A DNA stretch of 64,000 nt, from the NCBI RefSeq assembly GCF_020382885.2, contig NC_058513.1:19978213-20042212 (forward strand), in the 5' to 3' direction. The notes under the pieces are model-generated. The model was not told the origin of the DNA. It saw only the letters and a list, made by a program, of their open reading frames with translations, and searched no databases. This stretch comes from Scatophagus argus (Eukaryota > Chordata > Actinopteri > Scatophagidae). The position numbers were made by a program, and so were the translations under genes. Shown in pieces: positions 41,431 through 53,029 of this stretch (positions are counted from its first letter, which is position 1; every line of letters starts with the position of its first letter).

Positions 41431-42716
41431 TAGACTTAGACTTTCTTTATTTGTCATTTGGATTTTCATCACAAACGGAATTTCGGTACAGTGGCTCAAG
41501 CATAGCAGGAATTACCGACATATTCTTTTTAAAAGAAAAAAAGTAAAAAATATAATATATACACACAATAAATATGCAGTAAAAAGTACTTGAAAGTGAT
41601 GTAGTTTGTATAAAAAGTCAGTCAGCATATATACATATGTAATTATTATTGCACAGTGAGTATTTGTAATAAATAGTACTTTTGTAGATGTACAGAATAT
41701 AAATATATTGCACAGTAAATAAATGGGCTGTAGTCCTGAGTGGTGTTTGTGTGGTTGAGGAGGGGAATGATCATGTAGAGTTAAGTAGTCTTATGGCATA
41801 TGGAAAAAAGCTGTTTGCGAGTCTGGTTGTTCTGCACCGCATGCTGCGGAATCTTCTGCCAGACTTCAGCAGTGAGAACAGACTGTGGTGAGGGTGGGAG
41901 GGGTCACTGGTGATGTTGTGGGCCCTGGTCAGGCAGCGTTTCCTTGCAATGTCCTGGAGAGGAGGGAGTGGGGTCCCAATGATTTTCTCCGCTGTCCTCA
42001 CCACCCTCTGTAATGATTTCCAGTCAGAGGCACTACAGGCCGCTGACCAGACTGAGATGCAGCTGGTCAGGATGCTCTCTATAGTTCCTCTGTAGAAGGT
42101 GGTGAGGATGGGAGCGGGTAGTTGTACTCTCCTCATCCGGCGAAGAAAGTGCATGCGCTGCTGGGCCCTCTTTACCAGCGTGCCAGTTTGATTGGACCAG
42201 GTTAAAGAGTCAGTTATCTGCACCCCCAGGAACCTGGTGCTGCTGACAATCTCCACTGCTACATTGTTGATGGTGAGAGAGGTGTGGCTGGGCCGGTTCC
42301 TCCTGAAGTCCACAATGATCTCTTTCGTTTTAGAGACATTCAGGATCAGGTTGTTGGTGTCACACCAGACTGCCAGGTGTTTCACCTCCTCTCTGTAGGC
42401 CTGCTCATCGTTGTTCGTGATGAGGCCCACTACTGTTGTGTCGTCTGCGAACTTCACAATGTGGTTGGTAGTGGACCTGGCGTAGCAGTCGTGTGTCATA
42501 AGTGTGAACAGCAGCGGACTCAGGACACAGCCCTGAGGGGAGCCGGTGCTCAGAGAGATGACACTGGAGACGTTGTTTCCCACCCGCACACGCTGAGCCA
42601 GTTGCAGAGGTGGGTGTTATATCCGAGGGTTGCCAGTTTATTTATCAGGTGTTGTGGAATGATGGTATTGAATGCGGAGCTGAAATCCAGAAACAGCATC
42701 CGCACATGTGTGTTTT
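41431..42716 (-). mobile_element. Second non-LTR retrotransposon, RT 3' half, nested in the first
   Basis: Minus strand 42589-41771 is an uninterrupted 272-codon frame with the reverse transcriptase signatures GSPQGCVLSPLLF and FADDTTVVG, followed by the thumb and C-terminal region of Jockey/CR1/L2-group LINEs. The endonuclease and N-terminal RT are missing (5' truncation). It interrupts the 3' UTR of the surrounding LINE and is flanked by acatt at 41426-41430 and 42717-42721, a short target duplication. The open frame suggests a fairly recent insertion. The exact LINE clade is not determined. Confidence 0.8.
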
Positions 42717-44136
42717 ACATTCCCCCTTGAGCAAGCACTTGGCGACAGTGGCGAGGAAAAACTGCCTTTTAGAAGACAGAAACCTCAGAGCAGACCCCGG
42801 CTCAAGATGGGTGGCCATCTGCCTTGACCGGTTGGGTTGAGAGAGAGAGAGAGAGAGCAAGGGAGAGAGGCAGAGGGGGTGGGGTGTGAGAGAAGGAGCA
42901 CACAAGCAGAGATGCATAGCAGCAGTAATAATACCAGAAGTATCGGAAATGTAGATAATGATAATGACAATGAAGTATACAGAAGGTATTATGGTGATTT
43001 TGATAACAATAGTAGTAACAAAAATGGTAGTAGCTGTACTGAATCATAACAGAATTAAATCAGATTATGACTAAACGGTAGTAATCGCAGTAGGATTTGA
43101 GCAGGACGACAGCAGGACCGCAGCAGGAGGTCGAATCATGATCGATAGGAATCTGCGGGACAAGAAAGCACAAGGACTCCAGGGAAGAAGTTGAGTTAGT
43201 AATATGCATTAATGGGACATTAATGTGTGCAGAAGGAGAGGGAGAGGAAGAAAGCTCAGTGCGTCATGGGAGGACCCCGGTAGTCTAAGCCTATAGCAGC
43301 ATAACTAGGGGCCGGCCTAGGCCAGCCCTAACTATAAGCTTTATCAAAGAGGAAAGTTTTTAGTCTACTCTTAAATATAGAGAGGGTGTCCGCCTCCCAG
43401 ACCGAAACCGGAAGATGGTTCCATAGTAGAGGAGCTTGATAACTAAAGGCTCTGGTTCCCAATCTACTTTTGAGGACTCTAGGAACCACAAGTAGCCCTG
43501 CATTTTGGGAACGCAAAGTTCTGGTGGGATAATAGGGTACTATTAACTCTTTAAGATAGGATGCTGCCTGACCGTTCAGGACTTTATATGTGAGGAGGAG
43601 AATTTTAAAATCTATCCTGAATTTTACAGGTAGCCAATGTAGAGAAGCCAGAACAGGAGAAATATGATCTCTCATGCTGGTTCTTGTCAGTAGTCGTGCT
43701 GCAGCGTTCTGGATTAGCTGAAGAGTCTTTATAGATTTATTGGGGCAGCCTGATAGAAAGGAGTTACAGTAATCCAGTCTAGAGGTAATGAATGCATGGA
43801 CTAATTTTCTGCATCTTCCTGACTCAGGATGTTCCTAATCTTTGCGATATTGCGGAGGTGAAAGAATGCAATCTTTGAAATATTCGTTATGTGCGAGTTA
43901 AAGGACATGTCCTGGTCAAAGATAACTCCTAAATTTCTTACAGTGGAGCTTGAGGACACGGCTAAGCCATCTGGCAATGCAATATCACTGCATAATTTGT
44001 TTCTAAGGTGTTAGAAACATCATTAACATGAACAAATTGAAATCGATCTGATAAATAAGACTGAAACCAGCTTAATGCAGTTCCATTGATGCCAATTAGG
44101 TGTTCCAATCTGTGCAGTAATATAGAATGACAATGA

Positions 44137-44390
44137 GGGGCAGTTGTGGATCAGCGGTTAGGGTGTCGGACCCGTAACCGGTGGATCGCTGGTTCGATTC
44201 CCCGTCCCGGTGTCCATGGCTGAGGTACCCTTGAGCAAGGTACCTCACCCCCACTGCTCCCCGGGCGCTGCACGCGGTCGCCCACTGCCCCGAGTTTGTT
44301 GTGTGTGTGTGCACGTCACTTGGGTGGGTTAAATGCAGAGAACAAATTTCGTTGGAGTGAGTTCCCTCCAATGACAAAATATGTCACTTT
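44137..44390 (+). mobile_element. tRNA-derived SINE, first copy
   Basis: The head resembles a tRNA gene with a B box (ggttcgattcc at about 44192-44202) and an A-box-like region before it, followed by a body with the words aggtacccttgagcaagg and ccccgggcgctgcacg, and a tail ending atgtcacttt. It is inserted in the LINE reverse transcriptase region. This copy differs from the three downstream copies at several positions (e.g. tgtcgg versus tgttgg), showing it is the older edge of the tandem array. Confidence 0.8.
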
Positions 44391-47300
44391 AATCTTTTTA
44401 GATAAATCCCTTGTCTGATGCCAGGAGGTCATTTGTGACTTTGACCAATGCTGTTTCTGTGCTATGATGAGCTCTAAAGCCAGATTGAAAATTTTCAAAT
44501 AAGTTATTATTTTGAAGAAAGTCATATAACTGATTGGCAACTGTTCTTTCAAAGATCTTGGAAAGAAATGGAAGGTTAGATATTGGTCTATAGTTGCTTG
44601 TTGTGTTTTCTAAGGAGAGGTTTGACTACAGCTACTTTAAAGGACTGGGGTACATAGCCTGTTATCAGGGACAGATTGATCATGTCTAATAGACAGGTGC
44701 TAAGTAAGGGTAAAGCTTCTTTGAGAAGGTTGGTAGGGATGGGGTCTAAGAGGCATGTTGTTGGCTTGGATGAATATATGAGTGAGTATAGCTGATGGGG
44801 AGCAATAGGTGAAAAGCAGTCAAGATGATTATCTGTTTCTACTGTTGGTTCTAAGACACTAGTGTTTGATGTTACATCAGTACCAGCTGAGGTTAGTAGG
44901 TGCTGAATTTTGTCTCTAATGTTTAATATCAGGTCGTTAAAAAAAGGTTATAAAGTCATTGCTGCTAAGGGTCACAGGGATACAAGGCTCGATAGCACTA
45001 TGGCTCTCTGTCAGCCTGGCTACAGTGCTGGGTTTAAATATGGAAGTAAGCATTTTCATCCATTAAACCTGAAGTAGTTGAGTGAAGAGAATGCTAACCC
45101 ACTTTTGCATTCCTGTAATGGAGGCCTTCCAGGCGCACCCTGGCGCCACCTAGCTGGTGCTGACATATGTAACAGTGCTCTAGGAGAGCTTTCCAACGGT
45201 CTCCGTCCCTCATCCCTCGCTGCTTCCGTTAAAAAGATATAGCGCTTAACGAGGTGAAAAATCCGAACATTTGGCGCCCCCTACCTCCGGACAGAAAGGT
45301 CCTGCGGCTTTGCTTCAAAGACCGCGTGGCACTGCTCACGGAGACCTTTCCGACGATGCCTGGCTTGTGGCTCTCCGACCTAGTATGGCCAAGATGGCTT
45401 CTCACACACACTTTAGCAGGATGGCCTGAAAGGCCTCAAATCCCACAGGCCTGGCTGCAGTCAAAAAGCCACTGGGCACCGAAACATTGACTTTGAGACA
45501 CAAGCTTGGCTTTGACATATGTTACAGAGTTCTGCCAGTGGCTTTGGGAACAGCTCGTCCCATGTCCCTGGCCCTTGGCATTCCCAAGTGATGGCCTTCC
45601 AAAGGCTAAAGGTCAATACAGTCGTGGATCAGCGGGACAGTCGTGGATCAGCGGTTAGGGTGTTGGACCCATAACCGGTGGATCGCTGGTTCGATTCCCC
45701 GTCCCGGTGTACATGGCTGAGGTACCCTTGAGCAAGGTACCTAACCCCCACTGCTCCCCGGGCGCTGCACGCGGTCGCCCACTGCCCCGGGTTTGCTGTG
45801 TGTGTGTGCACGTCACTTGGGTGGGTTAAATGCAGAGAACAAATTTCGTTGGAGTGAGTTCCCTCCAATGACAAAATATGTCACTTTAATCTTTTTAGAT
45901 AAATCCCTTGTCTGATGCCAGGAGGTCATTTGTGACTTTGACCAATGCTGTTTCTGTGCTATGATGAGCTCTAAAGCCAGATTGAAAATTTTCAAATAAG
46001 TTATTATTTTGAAGAAAGTCATATAACTGATTGGCAACTGTTCTTTCAAAGATCTTGGAAAGAAATGGAAGGTTAGATATTGGTCTATAGTTGCTTGTTG
46101 TGTTTTCTAAGGAGAGGTTTGACTACAGCTACTTTAAAGGACTGGGGTACATAGCCTGTTATCAGGGACAGATTGATCATGTCTAATAGACAGGTGCTAA
46201 GTAAGGGTAAAGCTTCTTTGAGAAGGTTGGTAGGGATGGGGTCTAAGAGGCATGTTGTTGGCTTGGATGAATATATGAGTGAGTATAGCTGATGGGGAGC
46301 AATAGGTGAAAAGCAGTCAAGATGATTATCTGTTTCTACTGTTGGTTCTAAGACACTAGTGTTTGATGTTACATCAGTACCAGCTGAGGTTAGTAGGTGC
46401 TGAATTTTGTCTCTAATGTTTAATATCAGGTCGTTAAAAAAAGGTTATAAAGTCATTGCTGCTAAGGGTCACAGGGATACAAGGCTCGATAGCACTATGG
46501 CTCTCTGTCAGCCTGGCTACAGTGCTGGGTTTAAATATGGAAGTAAGCATTTTCATCCATTAAACCTGAAGTAGTTGAGTGAAGAGAATGCTAACCCACT
46601 TTTGCATTCCTGTAATGGAGGCCTTCCAGGCGCACCCTGGCGCCACCTAGCTGGTGCTGACATATGTAACAGTGCTCTAGGAGAGCTTTCCAACGGTCTC
46701 CGTCCCTCATCCCTCGCTGCTTCCGTTAAAAAGATATAGCGCTTAACGAGGTGAAAAATCCGAACATTTGGCGCCCCCTACCTCCGGACAGAAAGGTCCT
46801 GCGGCTTTGCTTCAAAGACCGCGTGGCACTGCTCACGGAGACCTTTCCGACGATGCCTGGCTTGTGGCTCTCCGACCTAGTATGGCCAAGATGGCTTCTC
46901 ACACACACTTTAGCAGGATGGCCTGAAAGGCCTCAAATCCCACAGGCCTGGCTGCAGTCAAAAAGCCACTGGGCACCGAAACATTGACTTTGAGACACAA
47001 GCTTGGCTTTGACATATGTTACAGAGCTCTGCCAGTGGCTTTGGGAACAGCTCGTCCCATGTCCCTGGCCCTTGGCATTCCCAAGTGATGGCCTTCCAAA
47101 GGCTAAAGGTCAATACAGTCGTGGATCAGCGGGACAGTCGTGGATCAGCGGTTAGGGTGTTGGACCCGTAACCGGTGGATCGCTGGTTCGATTCCCCGTC
47201 CCGGTGTACATGGCTGAGGTACCCTTGAGCAAGGTACCTAACCCCCACTGCTCCCCGGGCGCTGCACGCGGTCGCCCACTGCCCCGGGTTTGCTGTGTGT

Positions 47301-48881
47301 GTGTGCACGTCACTTGGGTGGGTTAAATGCAGAGAACAAATTTCGTTGGAGTGAGTTCCCTCCAATGACAAAATATGTCACTTTAATCTTTTTAGATAAA
47401 TCCCTTGTCTGATGCCAGGAGGTCATTTGTGACTTTGACCAATGCTGTTTCTGTGCTATGATGAGCTCTAAAGCCAGATTGAAAATTTTCAAATAAGTTA
47501 TTATTTTGAAGAAAGTCATATAACTGATTGGCAACTGTTCTTTCAAAGATCTTGGAAAGAAATGGAAGGTTAGATATTGGTCTATAGTTGCTTGTTGTGT
47601 TTTCTAAGGAGAGGTTTGACTACAGCTACTTTAAAGGACTGGGGTACATAGCCTGTTATCAGGGACAGATTGATCATGTCTAATAGACAGGTGCTAAGTA
47701 AGGGTAAAGCTTCTTTGAGAAGGTTGGTAGGGATGGGGTCTAAGAGGCATGTTGTTGGCTTGGATGAATATATGAGTGAGTATAGCTGATGGGGAGCAAT
47801 AGGTGAAAAGCAGTCAAGATGATTATCTGTTTCTACTGTTGGTTCTAAGACACTAGTGTTTGATGTTACATCAGTACCAGCTGAGGTTAGTAGGTGCTGA
47901 ATTTTGTCTCTAATGTTTAATATCAGGTCGTTAAAAAAAGGTTATAAAGTCATTGCTGCTAAGGGTCACAGGGATACAAGGCTCGATAGCACTATGGCTC
48001 TCTGTCAGCCTGGCTACAGTGCTGGGTTTAAATATGGAAGTAAGCATTTTCATCCATTAAACCTGAAGTAGTTGAGTGAAGAGAATGCTAACCCACTTTT
48101 GCATTCCTGTAATGGAGGCCTTCCAGGCGCACCCTGGCGCCACCTAGCTGGTGCTGACATATGTAACAGTGCTCTAGGAGAGCTTTCCAACGGTCTCCGT
48201 CCCTCATCCCTCGCTGCTTCCGTTAAAAAGATATAGCGCTTAACGAGGTGAAAAATCCGAACATTTGGCGCCCCCTACCTCCGGACAGAAAGGTCCTGCG
48301 GCTTTGCTTCAAAGACCGCGTGGCACTGCTCACGGAGACCTTTCCGACGATGCCTGGCTCGTGGCTCTCCGACCTAGTATGGCCAAGATGGCTTCTCACA
48401 CACACTTTAGCAGGATGGCCTGAAAGGCCTCAAATCCCACAGGCCTGGCTGCAGTCAAAAAGCCACTGGGCACCGAAACATTGACTTTGAGACACAAGCT
48501 TGGCTTTGACATATGTTACAGAGTTCTGCCAGTGGCTTTGGGAACAGCTCGTCCCATGTCCCTGGCCCTTGGCATTCCCAAGTGATGGCCTTCCAAAGGC
48601 TAAAGGTCAATACAGTCGTGGATCAGCGGGACAGTCGTGGATCAGCGGTTAGGGTGTTGGACCCGTAACCGGTGGATCGCTGGTTCGATTCCCCGTCCCG
48701 GTGTACATGGCTGAGGTACCCTTGAGCAAGGTACCTAACCCCCACTGCTCCCCGGGCGCTGCACGCGGTCGCCCACTGCCCCGGGTTTGCTGTGTGTGTG
48801 TGCACGTCACTTGGGTGGGTTAAATGCAGAGAACAAATTTCGTTGGAGTGAGTTCCCTCCAATGACAAAATATGTCACTTT
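44391..48881. repeat. Triplicated 1497-bp tandem repeat of LINE fragment plus SINE
   Basis: Three units (44391-45887, 45888-47384, 47385-48881) of exactly 1497 bp. Each holds an L2-like RT fragment (minus strand), about 570 bp of unrelated sequence (from about 45060 in unit 1), and a SINE at the end (45638-45887, 47135-47384, 48632-48881). A 17-bp doublet of cagtcgtggatcagcgg marks the start of each SINE. I see only a handful of single-base differences between units, so the amplification is recent. Bounding SINEs suggest unequal crossing-over. Open frames repeating every 1497 bases are by-products. Confidence 0.92.
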
Positions 48882-49392
48882 CTTTCAATAGGTCCCTTTG
48901 GAAACTTTTGCATGGTATATCTGGGGCCTGTTCAGCTATACAATGAGATAGAGACTTGCAGCCTTTTCGGTGTGATTCCTGGCATCCCTCAGATGAAGTG
49001 TGTTGATTTTGGTCCCACGTGCCCCTTTGGAAGGACCTCAAAAAGTTCTTCTGTTGCAGAGTTTGAACCAGAAGGGCGCCACCTAGAAGGGGGGTGCTAC
49101 GGCTCAAAGGTTGTCGATGGGCAGTCAGGCTTACCGGTGTTGGTGACAGACAGGCTGGGCTCACAGTCAGGTAAGTGGTAAGTAGCTGGTCTGAGGCACA
49201 GACAGGCAAAGGTTAAACAAAAATCCACGGTAAGTCTAATAAATAAAGCTCAAGTTCACTGTACCATAATGGGACTCAGACACAAACCCAGAGAGACCAA
49301 AGAGAAAACAGGGAATCAAGTAAAACCACAGGGGAAAGGGGAAACAGCTGAAACATAACCATTGATATAAAAGCACAGATCACAACTAAGAT
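48882..49392. other. Spacer at the subtelomere boundary
   Basis: About 500 bases with no recognised gene. It begins directly after the last SINE with a sequence not shared by the tandem units. The word gcgccacctag is shared with the 1497-bp unit, but no longer homology is evident. Confidence 0.4.
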
Positions 49393-49560
49393 ATTCCAAA
49401 TTCTCATCTACAGCATTGGCCATAAATGAAAATCTGGAATTTCCAAATTCCCATCTACGGCATTGGCCATAGATGAGAATCTGGAATCTGGAATTTCCAA
49501 ATTTTCATCTATGACTCATGCCGTAGATGAGAATTTGGAAATTCCAGATTTTAATCTATT
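49393..49560. repeat. Short palindromic satellite, left block
   Basis: Repeated words such as ccatctacggcattggccat and its reverse complement-like partner tagatgagaatctggaattt alternate in both orientations. The same family occurs at 51886-52175 and 52720-52905, so the CTX-like pseudogene lies between two blocks. Confidence 0.8.
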
Positions 49561-49760
49561 AAACGAAGACAGTTCCCATCATCCTTTGGCATGACACAGA
49601 GGTTATAGGTCAGTATCAGCCATACTGACGTGATCTCCATGAATACTCCATCGGCATGGTATGTTGGTCTCTTTAAACCACAAATTTCAATGGTTTTTAG
49701 CCCACCTGAACAGTTCCAACTCATTTGTAGTGTCTTAGAAAGAGTTTAGGGACAATTTGA

Positions 49761-50196
49761 CATGATGTTAGATTAAAGTTTTTAGTTGAAGTTTTACTTT
49801 TTTCATGGGTTTTTCGTTTTGCTATTTAACATGCTAAAGTGCTAGCGTGGCTAGTGTGTAGATTGGAATTTGGGTCGATTGCCTTGTCTTCCACATTTTC
49901 ATATAAAATAGTCATTTCAACAGTTACAATCCCGAATTTTAACACAATTTTGTTCCTTTCAAATGTTGACTTTTAGTCCATGATGTTAGATTAAAGTTTT
50001 TACTTGAAGTTTTACTTTTTTCATGGGTTTTTCGTTTTGCTATTTAACATGCTAAAGTGCTAGCATGGCCAGTGTGTAGATTGGAATTTGGGTCGATTGC
50101 ATTGTCTTCAACATTTTCATCTAAAATAGTCGTTTAAAAAGTTACAATTCCGAATTTTAACACCATTTTGTTCCTTTCAAATGTTGAGTTTTTGTC
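49761..50196. repeat. 218-bp tandem duplication
   Basis: Two direct copies, 49761-49978 and 49979-50196, each starting catgatgttag or catgtcttg-adjacent sequence and sharing long identical stretches (gtttttcgttttgctattta and others), with scattered substitutions. It lies immediately upstream of the CTX-like pseudogene. Confidence 0.85.
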
Positions 50197-50280
50197 CATG
50201 TCTTGCTTGCAGGTACCCATCCCCAGATCATTGTTCTTTAAAAAGCGTCCTAAAAGAACCCACATCTCCAGGTTCAGGTT

Positions 50281-51449
50281 ATGGCGCTACTGCATGATAG
50301 TCTCAATTTTGCTTTTGCTTTTACTACGCTGTCATGGTCTTCACATATATTTAAGCTCAAAGTCACCAAAATTTGCAGCAGTGGGAGACACTGCAAAGCT
50401 CAGCTGTCACTTCAAACTTCATCCCAAGGACTCAGGAGTTCTCGATATTGAATGGAGCATCAAGCCTGCAGATATTCTTCGAGAAGAAACACTTGTCATC
50501 TGGTACAGTGGAGATCGGATCTATGACAACTATAATCCATTTGGCCGTAGAGTTTGCTTTGTGTCTCCTGATCCTGCCAGTGGCAATGCGTCTATAAACA
50601 TCAGTAACTTGAAAATGACAGACACAAACACCTACCAGTGCAAGGTCAGAAAAGGTCCTGCAATCGAGAGCAGAATCATTCACCTTAATGCAATGGAGAG
50701 ACCAGCTGAGCTTGAGTGTAGACTGCAGAGGATGCAGTTGAGTTGGATCGCAAACTGGCATTCAGATGTAGGGCCGCAAAGGGAAGCCCCCCCCATCTGG
50801 TACTCATGGTCCATGAAGGGCACACGCAAGAGACTCCCCCACGATGCCACTTTTGACCCCACACGAGGTGACCTGGTTTTAACAATCAGCAAGGAAATTC
50901 TTCCAGGGACCTTGGTCTGCACAGCTCATAACCCGCAGCAGGCACAGCAGCCGCAGTAGTCACATTGCTCATGGTCTTAATCATCCCCACAGCCGTCATT
51001 ATTTTCAGACGTAAAAGAGGAAAGGAAGGGGATTATGGAAATGAGATCGCAGAGGATGAACCGCCTCCCCGAAAATGGCTGTCCAAAAAGAGTCACCGGG
51101 TTGTGTCTTCAAGCACTGCCTCATGTGCAAGACAGGTGTGTAATGGGAATGTGGAATTCTGTAGATGTGAATGTGGAAATCAGTAGATGCACTTGTAAAA
51201 AAAAGTGCAACTCTCAAATGCAGTTCACTTACAGTCATGTTTTATGTTTCTGTAAATCAGGAACTCAAGGTCGAGATGCAGGGGAACCAAAAACAAAAGA
51301 ACTCAGATGCTGCAGATGACCAACTCTACGTGGAAATGAAAGATCTGGATGTGGGCGGGGTGATGTGGGATCCCTTTATTTATCATCAGCTGCTGAGATA
51401 TTCCAGCAACCTCAGCTGCCAGGATGAGTCACCTGCTGCTGGCACGTGA
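50281..51449 (+). pseudogene. CTX-family (CXADR-like) immunoglobulin membrane protein, frameshifted and mostly intronless
   Basis: A signal-peptide-like segment (ATG at 50294, leucine run) runs without an intron into a V-type Ig domain with CXADR/CTX hallmarks (LDIEWSIKPAD, YSGDRIYDNY, DTNTYQCKV; about 50345-50690). A C2-type Ig domain follows. Its first cysteine region (FRCRAAKGSPP) lies in another frame between about 50728 and a C8 run at 50787-50794, so two compensating shifts are present. A third shift near 50930-50945 separates it from the transmembrane segment (about 50955-51010) and an RRKRG...PPPRKW tail. A GT-AG interval 51136-51260 would splice in phase to a last segment with YVEMKDL, a tyrosine motif. 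Known CTX genes split the Ig domains with introns, so this looks like a partly processed copy. A poorly assembled real gene is the alternative. Confidence 0.7.
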
Positions 51450-51885
51450 GACTTCCAGTGAGCATTTTCCTGGTGGAATCCTTTACAACCTTTTACAGGC
51501 CTCCACCACCAGGTAGCCACTTCCCCTACTTCTCGGTCTCAGAACTTTTTTTCCACTGGCTAGCTCTTTTTTAGATTCTGTTTGATGGGTCCTGATATTC
51601 AAGTGTTTAGTTATTTTCAGTTTCAGGAGGAATCTTAAACCTTCAGGCAAATCCTTAATGTGGGGTTAATGTTGTTTTTTTATGAAGAGGTTACCCCCTG
51701 GTCAAACTCTGCAGAAACCATAGCCATAGAGAAGAGTCTTTGTTTTCCAAATTTGATTTCTAGCATTCAATGTTATATAACATCTTCGGTAAAATAAATG
51801 TTTATAGTAGATAGTTACATGATTGTGTATGCTCCCTTCTTTGAGTTTAGTTTGGAAATTGCTAAAATAAACTAAACTAACTAAA
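51450..51885. other. Spacer after the Ig pseudogene
   Basis: AT-rich, possibly the former 3' UTR of the Ig-like copy. A possible AATAAA-like signal is at about 51793-51798. Nothing else is recognised. Confidence 0.35.
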
Positions 51886-52905
51886 TTCCCATCTACGCCG
51901 TTGGTCATAGATGAAAATTTGGAATTTCCAAATTCCCATCTATGGCCAATGCCGTAGATGAGAATATGGAAATTCCAGATTCCAAATTCTCATCTATGGC
52001 ATTGACCGTAGATGAGAATCTGGAATTTCCAAATTTTCATCTACAGAATCTGGAATTTCCAAATTTTCATCTACAGCCAATGCAATAGATGAGAATTTGG
52101 AATCTGGAATTTCCAGATTCTCATCTACGGCGTTGGCCATAGATTATAAATTGGAATGTTAATCAAAATGTTGACTAATATCGTTCATATATTTATTATG
52201 TTAGGTTAGTCACTTAAAGGTTCTTATTTCAAAGACATGGGAGGTAATGGGCAGATTCAAATTAGAAATGGAAGCTTGATGAATGATGCATCAATCATCA
52301 CTCTTGCTATATGTAATGATGAGTTGCAAAGGTAGTAAATCCTTCCAAATTCTCTAGCATTGTGATGCCTGTAGATGAGAATCCTGAGCGAATTGAAAGA
52401 CCTATGTATTTTGGAGTTGGGGACTGAATCCAGGGACAAACAGAAGTTTAAGTATTACTGAAGTGGTGGCTTTCACTCTGTCGTGTTTCCAATCACTCTG
52501 GGTGGTCTTGATTGCCTTTCCACTTGGATTTGCAAATCACCCCAAAACTCTTTTCCCCATTGCTCCCTCCTTCAAATGGATATCCAGGAAATGTTTCAAG
52601 TATATCAGCAGATGATAACATCAAAGACATTACAGGTCTGTGTTGATTTCCATCTAAAGGAAAAGCATTCATCGATTCCACTTCTCAAGGTGAAGTCTGA
52701 TTTTGGAAGATGGGAATCTGGAATCTGGAAGTTCCAAATTCTCATCTACGGCGTGGGTCATAGATGAGAATCTGGAATTTCCAAATTTTCATCTATGGCC
52801 CACGCCGTAGATGAGAATTTGGAACTTCCAGATTCCAAATTTTCATCTATTGCATTGGCCATAGATTATAAATTGGAATTTTGATGAAAATTTTGACTAA
52901 TATCT
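51886..52905. repeat. Palindromic short satellite blocks with a ~448-bp duplication
   Basis: Blocks of the short palindromic family (tagatgagaat and its reverse complement) at 51886-52175 and 52720-52905 both end in a near-identical run containing catagattataaattggaat. Between and after them, the 100-base segment at 52490-52590 recurs at about 52938-53035 (shared tcactctgggtggtcttgat), a spacing of about 448 bases. Confidence 0.75.
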
Positions 52906-53029
52906 GTCATGCCTGGTGTTTTTTGTTATGCTTTCCAGTCACTCTGGGTGGTCTTGATTGCCTTTCCACTTGGATTTGCAAATCACTCTTTTCCCTATTG
53001 CTCCCTCTTTCAAATGGATATCCAGGAAA

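Larger units (their letters stand above)
41308..45060 (-). mobile_element. L2-like LINE, broken by a second LINE and a SINE
   Basis: Reading the minus strand, reverse transcriptase segments appear in order: LLDMINLSLITGYVPQSFK near 44700, FQSGFRAHHSTETALVKV near 44440, the SINE insertion (44137-44390), HLIGINGTALSWFQS near 44100, then NLGVIFDQDMSFNSHI and the C-terminal block [19 protein letters not shown] within 43675-43328. The 3' UTR continues to 42717, is interrupted by another LINE (41431-42716), and ends at 41308 with the cgctatataaatgaa-type tail. The catalytic FADD region is missing and frames are broken, so the element is inactive. Confidence 0.75.

Noticed and set aside
44137-44215. 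A tRNA gene
   Set aside because: The tRNA-like head belongs to a SINE with a conserved body and tail, repeated three more times downstream; it is not a functional tRNA gene.
45229-48484. Open frames of 60-81 codons repeated every 1497 bases on both strands
   Set aside because: They are identical by-products of the triplicated LINE/SINE unit and have no independent similarity.
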